A DNA stretch of 38,084 bases from the NCBI GenBank assembly GCA_029004355.1, contig JAQURV010000003.1:1-38084 (forward strand). The letters run 5' to 3'. The notes under the pieces are model-generated. The model was given only the letters and a program-made list of their open reading frames with translations, did no database searches and was not told where the DNA came from. Positions within the stretch are counted from its first letter, which is position 1, and each line of letters starts with the position of its first letter. The DNA comes from Candidatus Omnitrophota bacterium. Its GTDB lineage: Bacteria; Omnitrophota; Gorgyraeia; 2-01-FULL-45-10. Made by a program: the position numbers and the translations under genes. Below are positions 1-8,218 of this stretch, piece after piece.

Positions 1-2
1 CG

Positions 3-347
3 CAGCTCGAGATACCGAGGCTCGAGAAACATCTCCCGATACTCGCGACGATCGCGCATATAGCGCCGCTCCTGGGGCTCCTGGGGACAGTCACCGGTAT
101 GATAAAGTCGTTCCAGGTCATCCAGGCGAAAGCGATGGCTCTTACGCCGGTGAACCCCGGCGACCTCGCGGGCGGGATATGGGAAGCTCTTCTTGCCACG
201 GTGGCGGGGCTTGCGGTGGCGATCCCCACTTACGTCGCCTACAATTATCTGACTAGCCAGATAGACAACCTTATCTTCGATATGGAAAGAAGCGCTACTG
301 ACCTGGTGAACCTGCTTTCATCCAGGAGAGACACGTATGAAGTTTAA
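3..347 (+). CDS. exbB: MotA/TolQ/ExbB proton channel family protein, C-terminal part (truncated by window start)
   Basis: Frame is open to the window edge; translation ...LPILATIAHIAPLLGLLGTVTGMIKSFQVI...GGIWEALLATVAGLAVAIPTYVAYNYL matches the ExbB/TolQ signature; followed by an ExbD-like ORF. Confidence 0.92.
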   Translation, partial: QLEIPRLEKHLPILATIAHIAPLLGLLGTVTGMIKSFQVIQAKAMALTPVNPGDLAGGIWEALLATVAGLAVAIPTYVAYNYLTSQIDNLIFDMERSATDLVNLLSSRRDTYEV

Positions 348-729
348 GAGGCGGTTAAGGATAGAGAAGGGGTTGATAGAATTAACGCCGCTTGTGAATG
401 TATTCTTCCTCCTATTTGTATTCTTTGCGTTCACGTCGAGCTTTATATTCCAGCCCGGCATAAAGGTGGACCTGCCGAAAGCCGTGACGAGCGAAGTTGT
501 ACAGCAGGATAGCGCCGTTATAATAGTCACTAAGGACGATAAGATATATCTGAATGACCGTGAGATATCGCGGGATGAGCTGACGTCGAACCTGCGGTTA
601 ATGGCAAAGAACGCAATGCCGCTTCTGATAAAGGCGGATAATCGCGCTTCTTTGGGTAAAGTTGTAGAGGTGTGGGATATGTGCAGGGCTGAGGGCGTAT
701 CGCAGGCCAGTATAGCAACGAACAAATAG
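337..729 (+). CDS. exbD: ExbD/TolR biopolymer transport protein
   Basis: Single N-terminal TM plus LTPLVNVFFLLFVFFAFTSSF; overlaps the exbB-like stop. Confidence 0.9.
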   Translation: MKFKRRLRIEKGLIELTPLVNVFFLLFVFFAFTSSFIFQPGIKVDLPKAVTSEVVQQDSAVIIVTKDDKIYLNDREISRDELTSNLRLMAKNAMPLLIKADNRASLGKVVEVWDMCRAEGVSQASIATNK

Positions 730-737
730 GGTGGATC

Positions 738-1154
738 ATGATCGCGGGAAGGATTTTGCCGAAACTTTTCAAGGAAGAGAGCTACAGGATATTTATGTTT
801 GCCATCCTTGTGTCTTTAGCGTGGCATCTTTTCTGGCTGTCGACAATAAGCATCGCCTCGAGACCTGAAGGCGCTTCGTCGGTAAAATTTTCCAAGGTAT
901 CGTTTCTCGGTCCTTTGCTTGGCAATAGTACCATGGAACTCCAGGCCAGGCCTAAGGAACGGACGTTACTCGAAAAAAGGTACGCGGATGCGGTAAACCG
1001 CCTGTCCGGGAACCCGATCCCGGAGCTTGGTCTCTTTGCCGATAGATATGAAAGCGGCAACGATGCTTACCATTTAAGGGATGAGCGTCTTACCGCCTCG
1101 ATAGAAGACGCCCTTATCGGGGAAAGGTTTGAGCCGTCTTATAGGGAAGAATAA
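738..1154 (+). CDS. Hypothetical membrane-anchored protein, possibly a TonB-like partner of the ExbBD pair
   Basis: N-terminal TM (FMFAILVSLAWHLFWLSTISI) and position directly after exbBD; no clear TonB C-terminal domain seen. Confidence 0.55.
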   Translation: MIAGRILPKLFKEESYRIFMFAILVSLAWHLFWLSTISIASRPEGASSVKFSKVSFLGPLLGNSTMELQARPKERTLLEKRYADAVNRLSGNPIPELGLFADRYESGNDAYHLRDERLTASIEDALIGERFEPSYREE

Positions 1155-1183
1155 TTCTCCTCCCCTTGACTATTGATATAATT

Positions 1184-1423
1184 ATGATAAAATTAGACAT
1201 AGGTAGCTTAATATTCTACTATACGCTCTTCTCAGCCATAACCATTCTTGTGATATGGACACTATTTGCATATAAACGTCCAAAAGGGACGGCGGCGAGA
1301 GATGTAGACTATACATGGAAATGTTCGGTTTGTTACCATTCTTACATAGATTCGAAGCATGACGAAATATCGGTTTGTCCTTTGTGCGGCAGCTACAACA
1401 AGAAAGGGGAGGTGGTTAAATGA
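1184..1423 (+). CDS. Small membrane protein with C-terminal zinc ribbon
   Basis: One TM segment followed by CSVCYHSYIDSKHDEISVCPLCGSYNKK (CxxC...CxxC). Start uncertain. Confidence 0.6.
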   Translation: MIKLDIGSLIFYYTLFSAITILVIWTLFAYKRPKGTAARDVDYTWKCSVCYHSYIDSKHDEISVCPLCGSYNKKGEVVK

Positions 1424-1620
1424 TTACCGAGATAGGTATTACCGCCGGTGATATATGGCATTATCTTGATGTGCACGGGAAGAGCTCGTTATCGCAGGTA
1501 GCGAAAAGCATCGATACCGAAAAAGAGAGAGTTCTTATGAGCATAGGATGGCTTGCCAGAGAAGGCCACCTTATTGTCGAAAAAACCGGCCAGGATTACC
1601 AGATATACCTAAGGAGATAA
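1420..1620 (+). CDS. Winged-helix domain protein (DUF2582-like)
   Basis: AGDIWHYLDVHGKSSLSQVAKSIDTEKERVLMSIGWLAREGHLIVEK resembles the small winged-helix DUF2582 family; ATG overlaps the upstream stop. Confidence 0.65.
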   Translation: MITEIGITAGDIWHYLDVHGKSSLSQVAKSIDTEKERVLMSIGWLAREGHLIVEKTGQDYQIYLRR

Positions 1621-1624
1621 TGGT

Positions 1625-1897
1625 ATGGAAGAGAAGAAGAGCCTGAGAGACGAAGAACAAGTACCAATAGTCGCCCCTTTGAAGGTATTGGCCCAGAAGA
1701 CGATAAATAAACGCTTTGGATGGTGGTCAGCCGTTGTGCTTCTGGAGAGCTACGGCAGGAAGCAGGTATGTTTTTATCTCTGGCAGAAGAAAGAGACCGG
1801 TGGTTGGAAGAGAAAACAAAAATTTGCCGTCCATAACCAGGAAGACTGGGAACTCATACAGGATGCTGTGAGCGGAATGATAGGCGAGCTTACCTAA
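1625..1897 (+). CDS. Hypothetical protein
   Basis: Co-directional ORF with tight spacing to the preceding gene. Confidence 0.6.
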   Translation: MEEKKSLRDEEQVPIVAPLKVLAQKTINKRFGWWSAVVLLESYGRKQVCFYLWQKKETGGWKRKQKFAVHNQEDWELIQDAVSGMIGELT

Positions 1898-1908
1898 AGA
1901 TATCCCTC

Positions 1909-2256
1909 ATGCCGACTCCAGCGCCGAGACCATCCTTCTCCCGCGATTTTTGCATAATCCTTGTTACGTGCCAATCCAAAAAAGAAGCCGGCAGGATCGC
2001 ATCATCGCTCCTTAAGGAACGGCTGACCGCATGCGCGAACACCATGCCGGGTATCGATTCCAGGTTCTGGTGGAACGGGAAGGTAGAGAGCGCCAAAGAG
2101 ATACTGCTTATGTTGAAGACGAAACGCAGCAATTTTAAAAAGGTAGAGAAAGAGATCAAACGGTTGCATAGCTATGAAGTGCCGGAAATAATCGCGCTCC
2201 CTATTATCGCGGGAAGCGCGGAGTATCTGGGGTGGATAGCGTGTAATGTCAAATGA
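1909..2256 (+). CDS. cutA: Divalent-cation tolerance protein CutA
   Basis: CIILVTCQSKKEAGRIASSLLKERLTACANTMPGIDSRFWWNGKVESAKEILLMLKT...HSYEVPEIIALPI. Confidence 0.92.
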   Translation: MPTPAPRPSFSRDFCIILVTCQSKKEAGRIASSLLKERLTACANTMPGIDSRFWWNGKVESAKEILLMLKTKRSNFKKVEKEIKRLHSYEVPEIIALPIIAGSAEYLGWIACNVK

Positions 2257-2258
2257 CA

Positions 2259-2382
2259 AAATCCAAATACTACCAAATAAATCCCAAATCCAAATACTAC
2301 AAATAATACCAAGACAGGTAAGGCCGGGGTTTGGGGTTTTGAGTTTTGGATTTATTTTGTAGTATTGGTAATATTTAAATTT
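2259..2382. repeat. AT-rich dispersed repeat with internal inverted/tandem copies (R1, copy 1)
   Basis: AAATCCAAATACTAC occurs twice in tandem; the opposite-orientation copy GGATTTATTTTGTAGTATTGGTAATATTTAAATTTGGG (2348-2385) closely matches 33611-33648. Confidence 0.8.
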
Positions 2383-2456
2383 GGGGCTGTAGTAAAGTGG
2401 GATTACGCAGCGTTCGCAACGCTGAGTCGCGGGTTCAATTCCCGCCAGCTCCACCA
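2383..2456 (+). tRNA. tRNA-Ala (anticodon CGC), CCA encoded
   Basis: Acceptor GGGGCTG/CAGCTCC with the G3:U70 alanine identity pair, D stem GTAA/TTAC, anticodon stem CAGCG/CGCTG with loop TTCGCAA, T arm GCGGGTTCAATTCCCGC, terminal ACCA. Confidence 0.93.
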
Positions 2457-2491
2457 TTCTACTTTGCCTTTATATGCTTAGATTGAGGCAG

Positions 2492-2549
2492 GGCTTCGTA
2501 GGAATTTCAGTTATGGACTATTTGCGAAGTTGAATGCTCCTGCGAAGCC
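2492..2549. repeat. Hairpin-forming intergenic repeat (R3)
   Basis: GGCTTCGTAGGA (2492-2503) pairs with TCCTGCGAAGCC (2538-2549). Confidence 0.55.
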
Positions 2550-2603
2550 ATACCGTATTAGGGCGTTGAATGGCGAAGCAGAGCAATAAATTCTAGAGAA
2601 ATT

Positions 2604-4076
2604 ATGAAACCACTCATTATACTTACAGCCGCCTTATTCCTCGCATCCTCCGCCTTTGCCTCTGACGTGAAGACGGCGGACCTTGCCGGTTCCTGGTATC
2701 CTAAGGATAAGGCAGAACTTACCGCCTTGCTCCAGAGCTATCTTGATTCCGCCGATCCGGAAAAGGTGGACGGAGAGCCCTTCGCGATCATTTCACCGCA
2801 CGCGGGATATCAATTCTCGGGTCCTGTTGCCGCGTATGGTTATAAAGCCGTCCAGGGTAAAGGCATCAAAACTGTAATTATAATTGGTTTCAGCCACAGG
2901 AAGCGTCTTAACGGCATATCTGTGTATGCCAGAGGAACCTGGAGGACGCCCCTGGGCGATATCCCGATCGACGAGGAACTCGCAAACGAACTGATATCGA
3001 AGAATAGAAGAATATCATTTGAGCCAAGGCTTTTTCAGGAAGAAAATTCGGTCGAGATGCAGGTTCCTTTCATCCAGCTTGCTTTGGGAGGCGTCAGGAT
3101 AGTTCCCGTCGCCTTCGGGACGCAGGAATATTCCGACACCGAAATATTGGCGGAAGCCTTAGCGTCCGTCCTGAAGGATAGGCGCGACTATCTCATAGTT
3201 GCCTCAACGGACCTTTCGCATTATCATTCTTATGAAGAAGCAAATGTCAGGGATAAGAGGCTGATAACCATGCTGGGAAAGATGAGGCCCAAAGACCTGT
3301 ATGATAGGGCCGCCATGGGGGCGTGCGAACTTTGCGGTTCGATGCCGGTCGTCGCAACGCTTGCCGCGGCGCGTAAGCTGGGGTTTGAAGACCTCAAGGT
3401 CCTTAAATACGCCAATTCCGGGGATACTTCCGGAGAAAAAAGCAAGGTCGTCGGCTATTTAAGCGCGGTGGTGTATAAAGAAAAGTCAAAAGTTAAAGAA
3501 GACAGCGGAGAGAAACCCATGTTAAATGAGACTCAGAGAGCAAGACTGTTGCAGATTGCCAGAGAATCACTGACGGGTTATGTAACAGACGGGAAACGGA
3601 AGGCCTTTTCCGAGAAGGATCCTCTTCTGAACGAAAATGTGGGCGCGTTCGTGACCCTGCATGAAAAGGGCGAGCTTAGAGGGTGTATCGGTAATATGAT
3701 CGGTCATGGGCCGCTATACAAGACGGTCGCGAATATGGCGATCGAAGCGGCTGCGGGAGATCCGCGCTTCACGCCGCTGTCGGCAAAAGAGGTGGATAAG
3801 GTAGATGTCGAGATATCTGTACTCACGCCGCTAAAAAAAGTTTCCAGCTACAACGACGTTAAGATCCCCGGGAACGGTGTCATGATAAGGTCGGGGTCGC
3901 GGACCGGCGTTTTCCTGCCGCAGGTCGCGACAGAGACCGGGTGGAACAGGGACGAATTTCTGACATGCCTGTGTACTCACAAGGCCGGCCTTCCGCCGGA
4001 CGCGTGGAAGGATCCGAATACGGAGATCTATATCTTTTCAGCGGAAGTTTTTGGAGAGAAAGGGGGCAATAAATGA
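2604..4076 (+). CDS. Memo-AMMECR1 fusion (AmmeMemoRadiSam system components B and A) with N-terminal signal peptide
   Basis: Memo-like ISPHAGYQFSGPVAAYGYKAV, IVASTDLSHY; AMMECR1-like AFVTLHEKGELRGCIGN, GVFLPQVATETGW; N-terminus MKPLIILTAALFLASSAFA. Confidence 0.92.
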   Translation: MKPLIILTAALFLASSAFASDVKTADLAGSWYPKDKAELTALLQSYLDSADPEKVDGEPFAIISPHAGYQFSGPVAAYGYKAVQGKGIKTVIIIGFSHRKRLNGISVYARGTWRTPLGDIPIDEELANELISKNRRISFEPRLFQEENSVEMQVPFIQLALGGVRIVPVAFGTQEYSDTEILAEALASVLKDRRDYLIVASTDLSHYHSYEEANVRDKRLITMLGKMRPKDLYDRAAMGACELCGSMPVVATLAAARKLGFEDLKVLKYANSGDTSGEKSKVVGYLSAVVYKEKSKVKEDSGEKPMLNETQRARLLQIARESLTGYVTDGKRKAFSEKDPLLNENVGAFVTLHEKGELRGCIGNMIGHGPLYKTVANMAIEAAAGDPRFTPLSAKEVDKVDVEISVLTPLKKVSSYNDVKIPGNGVMIRSGSRTGVFLPQVATETGWNRDEFLTCLCTHKAGLPPDAWKDPNTEIYIFSAEVFGEKGGNK

Positions 4077-5005
4077 AGACGAGGATCCTGATCATAGTGG
4101 TGGCGGTAGCGGCAGCAGCGCTGGCAATCATATTTATACTTCATAGGCCTTTATCGGGGGGTAAAGCGGCAAAGAAAGCGGCTGCATCCGTTAGGGGTGA
4201 AAGCCCGAAAACCATAGTGCCGGCAAAGAAGACGTTCCAGAAGGGCATGGGCGGGCTTACCGTAAGTATAAAAAACGCGGCGAATAAGCCTCAATATTTG
4301 AGAATAAAGGCCTTCAACGCGGACGGAAAAAAAACCAGCATATTTGTCGCTGCGTTCGGGGCGGAGCGCATGAAGGAGCTGCCTGCCGGAAGATACGATA
4401 TAGAGCTCGATACCGTGCCGGCGCAGATATATAAAGGCATAGAGGTAAAGGAAGGTAAGGAGACGGTCGAGGATCTGGGCCCGATAACGGGATCGCTCAC
4501 CGTAAAGGCGCTCAATTCCAAAAAGAAAGAAGCTTCGGTATCGGTGAAGATCATCAACGCTAAATCCGATATCATGGTTGCGGTCATAGCGGCCAACAGG
4601 CCCGCCGAAATAGTGCCTGGCGTTTACAATGCGGATATAGAGACGTTGCCGCGGCAGACGATAAAAGACATCAGGGTAGATGGCGGCAAGGAGACGGTCG
4701 TGGATCTGGGCGTTGTGTACGGGACCCTTACCGTCAAGGCCCTTGATGATAACGGTAAAGAAGCACGTCTTGGCGTCCGGATAAAGAACCCGGCCAGTAG
4801 CGCGATCGTCGCATCTACGATCACGAATCGGTTGTTTGAGATCTCTCCGGGAGAATATGACGTGGAAGTTTTATCGGCGCCCGTCCAGACAAAAAAAGGC
4901 GTAAAGGTAAATGCGGCCGAGGATACGACGGCAGAGTTTTCCATATCGGCCATGTCGCAGCCCGCGCCCGCGCAGAGGATCCCTGCGCCGGCTAAGAAAA
5001 GATAA
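4073..5005 (+). CDS. Membrane-anchored protein with three tandem beta-rich repeats
   Basis: N-terminal TM ILIIVVAVAAAALAIIFIL; ~78-aa repeats starting GLTVSIKN / SLTVKALN / TLTVKALD, each ending with a DLG-like turn. Confidence 0.75.
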   Translation: MKTRILIIVVAVAAAALAIIFILHRPLSGGKAAKKAAASVRGESPKTIVPAKKTFQKGMGGLTVSIKNAANKPQYLRIKAFNADGKKTSIFVAAFGAERMKELPAGRYDIELDTVPAQIYKGIEVKEGKETVEDLGPITGSLTVKALNSKKKEASVSVKIINAKSDIMVAVIAANRPAEIVPGVYNADIETLPRQTIKDIRVDGGKETVVDLGVVYGTLTVKALDDNGKEARLGVRIKNPASSAIVASTITNRLFEISPGEYDVEVLSAPVQTKKGVKVNAAEDTTAEFSISAMSQPAPAQRIPAPAKKR

Positions 5006-5736
5006 TGAGCAGATTTTTCGTCCCTTCCGAAGCCGTCAGCGGGAATAGTATAATAGTGACCGGGAAAGAAGCGCATCATATCCTCGACGTTATGCGCCTT
5101 AAGATGTTCGACACCGTGGTGACTTTTGACGGCACAGGAAAAGAATATGTCGGCGTGATCAATGATATATCCCGCAATTCCCTGACGATAGGGATAACCG
5201 AGATCCGGACATCGTCGGAAAAAGAGATCTCAAGCATAACGCTCCTGCAGGCCCTGCCGAAGAAAGAGAAGATGGATTATATCGTTCAAAAGTCAACGGA
5301 ACTCGGCGTCCACTCCATAGTCCCCGTGCTGACCGAGCGGACTATCCCGGTGTGGGATGAAGCGAAGATGCGCGCGCAGGCTGCCAGATGGAAAAAGATA
5401 GCGACGGAAGCCGCTAAGCAATGCGGCAGGGTCGATATCCCGGAGATCTCTCCGATATCAAAATTTACGGATGCAATAAAGGATTTCCCCGGTTTCGACA
5501 TGCGCCTGATAGCGGTCTTAAGCGATGAAGCCGTACCTTTAAAGAATGCCATAGGAGGTCTTGTGTCCGGCAAGGTCGTGCTGGCCATAGGCCCCGAAGG
5601 CGATTTTACGGCGGATGAAACAGCCGCCGCTAAAAAATATTCCTTTAAACCGATAAGCCTTGGCCGGAGAGTGTTAAAGAGCGATACCGCCGGTCTTGCG
5701 CTTCTTTCGATCTTAAATTATGAACTCTCAAACTAA
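5005..5736 (+). CDS. rsmE: 16S rRNA (uracil1498-N3)-methyltransferase RsmE
   Basis: LLQALPKKEKMDYIVQKSTELGV, LAIGPEGDFTADE, LGRRVLKSDTAGLALLSILN. Confidence 0.95.
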   Translation: MSRFFVPSEAVSGNSIIVTGKEAHHILDVMRLKMFDTVVTFDGTGKEYVGVINDISRNSLTIGITEIRTSSEKEISSITLLQALPKKEKMDYIVQKSTELGVHSIVPVLTERTIPVWDEAKMRAQAARWKKIATEAAKQCGRVDIPEISPISKFTDAIKDFPGFDMRLIAVLSDEAVPLKNAIGGLVSGKVVLAIGPEGDFTADETAAAKKYSFKPISLGRRVLKSDTAGLALLSILNYELSN

Positions 5737-7078
5737 TCTACGGAAGAGATTTTACATACACACACTTGGCTGCAAGGTGAACCAGTACGAATCGCAGGCC
5801 ATGAGAGAGATATTGCTCAGGGCCGGGTTCAAAGAATGTATCGCGAAAGAGATAGCCGATATCTATATAATCAATACATGCACCGTCACGCATCATGCGG
5901 ACAGGGAGTCGCGTTATCTTGTCGGCATGTTCCACAGGATCAACCCCGGGGCGAAGATCGTTGTTACCGGATGCTATGTAGAGAAGAATGCCGACGAGAT
6001 ATCCTTTCTCCCCGGAGTGGCCCATATCGTAAAGAATGAGGAGAAGGGGCGGATCGCGGATATCCTGGATCCGCAACCGGCGGCTTCGATCCCGCAAGGA
6101 TCTTTTGACGCGCCGCTCACCATCACCGGTTTTAAGGACCGCACAAAAGCCTTCGTGAAGATCCAGGACGGCTGTGAAAACAGGTGCTCATACTGCAAGG
6201 TCCCGCTTGTCAGGGGCGCGTTGAAGTCCAAGCCTTTAGAGAAGGTGGTCGAGGAAGCAAGCCTTCTTGCGGCATCCGGTTTTAAAGAACTTGTGCTGGT
6301 CGGTATCTGTTTAGGCGCGTGGGGCAGGGACTTCTTTCCATCGGAAGCAGCGGCAAGCGTGGGCTTGAAAGAGATCAGCCTTATCGATCTTCTAAAGGCC
6401 CTGGATGCGGTGCCGGGCGATTTTCGGATACGCCTGAGTTCGATAGAACCGAAATACGTTACGGATGAATTGATAGAGTTTATAGCGAAAAGTAAAAATA
6501 TCTGCAGGCACCTGCACATACCTCTTCAGTCGGGCGACGACGAGATACTCCGGCGCATGAACAGGCCCTATACTACGACGGAATACCGGGAGCTGATCGG
6601 GAAGTTGAGGCTTGCCATGGAGGATATCGCGATATCCACAGATGTGATGGTGGGGTTCCCGGGAGAGACCGACGCCAATTTCAGCAATACCGTAAATTTC
6701 TTAAAATCTATAGTGCCGGCCAGGACGCATATATTCAGATACAGCAGGAGAGACGGCACGGCAGCCGGCAGTATGTCCGGGGAGATCGGCGAAGAGACCG
6801 CCAAGAAGAGGTATTATGATCTTAAAACCGTTGCCTTGATGGCGGCATATATATATAAGGAGAAGTTCATAAATAAGCCTCTTGAGGTGCTTGTCGAATC
6901 GAAGCGTGACAGGCAGTCGGGGCTCCTGACGGGATATTCCGATAATTACATAAGGATACTTTTTAACGGTCCGGATGCCGCCATGAAAAATATGGCTGCC
7001 GTGAAGATAGAAGAGCTGACTATGGGTCATGCTCTTGGCAGGCTGTGCAAAGACGACAGGTTCGCAGAAATCGCTTGA
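5720..7078 (+). CDS. mtaB: MiaB-family methylthiotransferase, MtaB-like (t6A37 methylthiolation)
   Basis: TLGCKVNQYESQAMRE, radical SAM CENRCSYCKVPLVRG, HLHIPLQSGDDEILRRMNR, DVMVGFPGET. Confidence 0.93.
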   Translation: MNSQTNLRKRFYIHTLGCKVNQYESQAMREILLRAGFKECIAKEIADIYIINTCTVTHHADRESRYLVGMFHRINPGAKIVVTGCYVEKNADEISFLPGVAHIVKNEEKGRIADILDPQPAASIPQGSFDAPLTITGFKDRTKAFVKIQDGCENRCSYCKVPLVRGALKSKPLEKVVEEASLLAASGFKELVLVGICLGAWGRDFFPSEAAASVGLKEISLIDLLKALDAVPGDFRIRLSSIEPKYVTDELIEFIAKSKNICRHLHIPLQSGDDEILRRMNRPYTTTEYRELIGKLRLAMEDIAISTDVMVGFPGETDANFSNTVNFLKSIVPARTHIFRYSRRDGTAAGSMSGEIGEETAKKRYYDLKTVALMAAYIYKEKFINKPLEVLVESKRDRQSGLLTGYSDNYIRILFNGPDAAMKNMAAVKIEELTMGHALGRLCKDDRFAEIA

Positions 7079-7102
7079 CAACATGCCGATTATAGATAGA
7101 AT
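7075..7102 (+). promoter_or_regulatory. Putative sigma70 promoter for fabG operon
   Basis: TTGACA (7075-7080), 16-bp spacer, TAGAAT (7097-7102); overlaps the mtaB stop codon. Confidence 0.65.
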
Positions 7103-7112
7103 ATGCGAAAAG

Positions 7113-7200
7113 CAAATTGTAGCCCCTCGGTGCGGGAGTAAGGCAGCAGCACCTCGGGACGATTTGCCTGGAGTGGGATGACTACAAATCGGGGGGTCCG
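7113..7200 (+). ncRNA. Structured 5' leader of fabG (candidate riboswitch, copy A)
   Basis: Core 7115-7164: AATTG/CGATT, TAG bulge, CCC/GGG, UC/UC internal loop, GGTGC/GCACC, 15-nt loop. Competing helix CGATTTG (7160-7166) with CAAATCG (7185-7191). Homologous to copy B at 32019-32103. Confidence 0.75.
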
Positions 7201-7941
7201 ATGCTACTAAAAGATAAGGTTGCTATTGTTACAGGAGGCGCCAGAGGGATAGGGAGGGAGATAGCCCTCCTATTCGCGAAGGAAGGCGCTAATGTAGGTC
7301 TGTGCGATGTAAATGCCGATGCCCTTGCTTTGACCCAGAAAGAGATAGAGGCGCTGGGCAGACTCGCCATAACCGGCGTTGTGGATGTGACAAAGTCCGA
7401 CCAGGTCGAAACATTCACCCAAAAAACCCTTGACAAATTTGGTAAAATAGATATACTTGTTAACAATGCGGGCATCACCAGGGATGGGCTTCTTGTAAGG
7501 ATGTCCGAATCTGACTGGGATGCGGTCCTCGCCGTTAATCTTAAAGGCGCGTTCAATTGTATTAAGGCCGTATCCAAGATAATGATGAAGCAGCGGGATG
7601 GCAGGATTGTGAACATGGCCTCTATAATAGGTATAATGGGCAATGCCGGCCAGGCAAATTACGCTGCGTCAAAGGGTGGTCTGATAGCGCTGACCAAAAC
7701 CGTTGCCAAGGAGCTCTCATCCAGGAATGTCAGGGCCAATGCCATCGCTCCCGGTTTCATCCAGACAGATATGACCGCCAAGCTTTCCGATAATGTCAAG
7801 AGCGAGATGCTTAAATTTGTTCCACTCGCTAAATTCGGAACGGTCCAGGATGTAGCCAACCTCGCCTTATTCTTAGCAAGCGATAATTCGTCCTATATCA
7901 CGGGACAGGTTATACAAGTTGACGGTGGAATGGTAATGTAG
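7201..7941 (+). CDS. fabG: 3-oxoacyl-[ACP] reductase FabG
   Basis: SDR motifs VTGGARGIGREIA, NNAG, YAASKGGLIALTK, VDGGMVM. Confidence 0.96.
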   Translation: MLLKDKVAIVTGGARGIGREIALLFAKEGANVGLCDVNADALALTQKEIEALGRLAITGVVDVTKSDQVETFTQKTLDKFGKIDILVNNAGITRDGLLVRMSESDWDAVLAVNLKGAFNCIKAVSKIMMKQRDGRIVNMASIIGIMGNAGQANYAASKGGLIALTKTVAKELSSRNVRANAIAPGFIQTDMTAKLSDNVKSEMLKFVPLAKFGTVQDVANLALFLASDNSSYITGQVIQVDGGMVM

Positions 7942-7966
7942 GTAGTGAAAAAAACAAGGAGGGAAA

Positions 7967-8206
7967 ATGGAAGTATCTCAGGATAAGATCAGGCAGATAA
8001 TAGCGGACCAGCTTGGTGTTAAGAAAGAAGAAGTTACCGATGGCGCGAAATTTGTCGATGATTTAGGAGCGGATTCGCTCGATACGGTCGAGCTTGTTAT
8101 GGCCCTGGAAGAAGAGTTCGGGATAGAGATACCGGACGAAGAAGCGGAAAAGCTCGTTACTGTCGGAGACGCTCTGAGGTACATAGAAGAGAAGGCCGGG
8201 AAATAA
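7967..8206 (+). CDS. acpP: Acyl carrier protein
   Basis: [32 protein letters not shown] phosphopantetheine site. Confidence 0.97.
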   Translation: MEVSQDKIRQIIADQLGVKKEEVTDGAKFVDDLGADSLDTVELVMALEEEFGIEIPDEEAEKLVTVGDALRYIEEKAGK

Positions 8207-8218
8207 ACCCGTACAATA

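Noticed and set aside
2002-2457. Minus-strand 151-aa ORF MVELAGIEPATQRCERC...
   Set aside because: It runs antisense through tRNA-Ala and cutA; the MVELAGIEPAT start is a typical spurious translation of an antisense tRNA.
7113-7200. Leader A as a small SRP RNA or a known GEMM/FMN-type riboswitch
   Set aside because: No GGAA-tetraloop SRP core and no match to the consensus motifs I know; presence of two copies tied to start codons argues for a cis-regulatory role.
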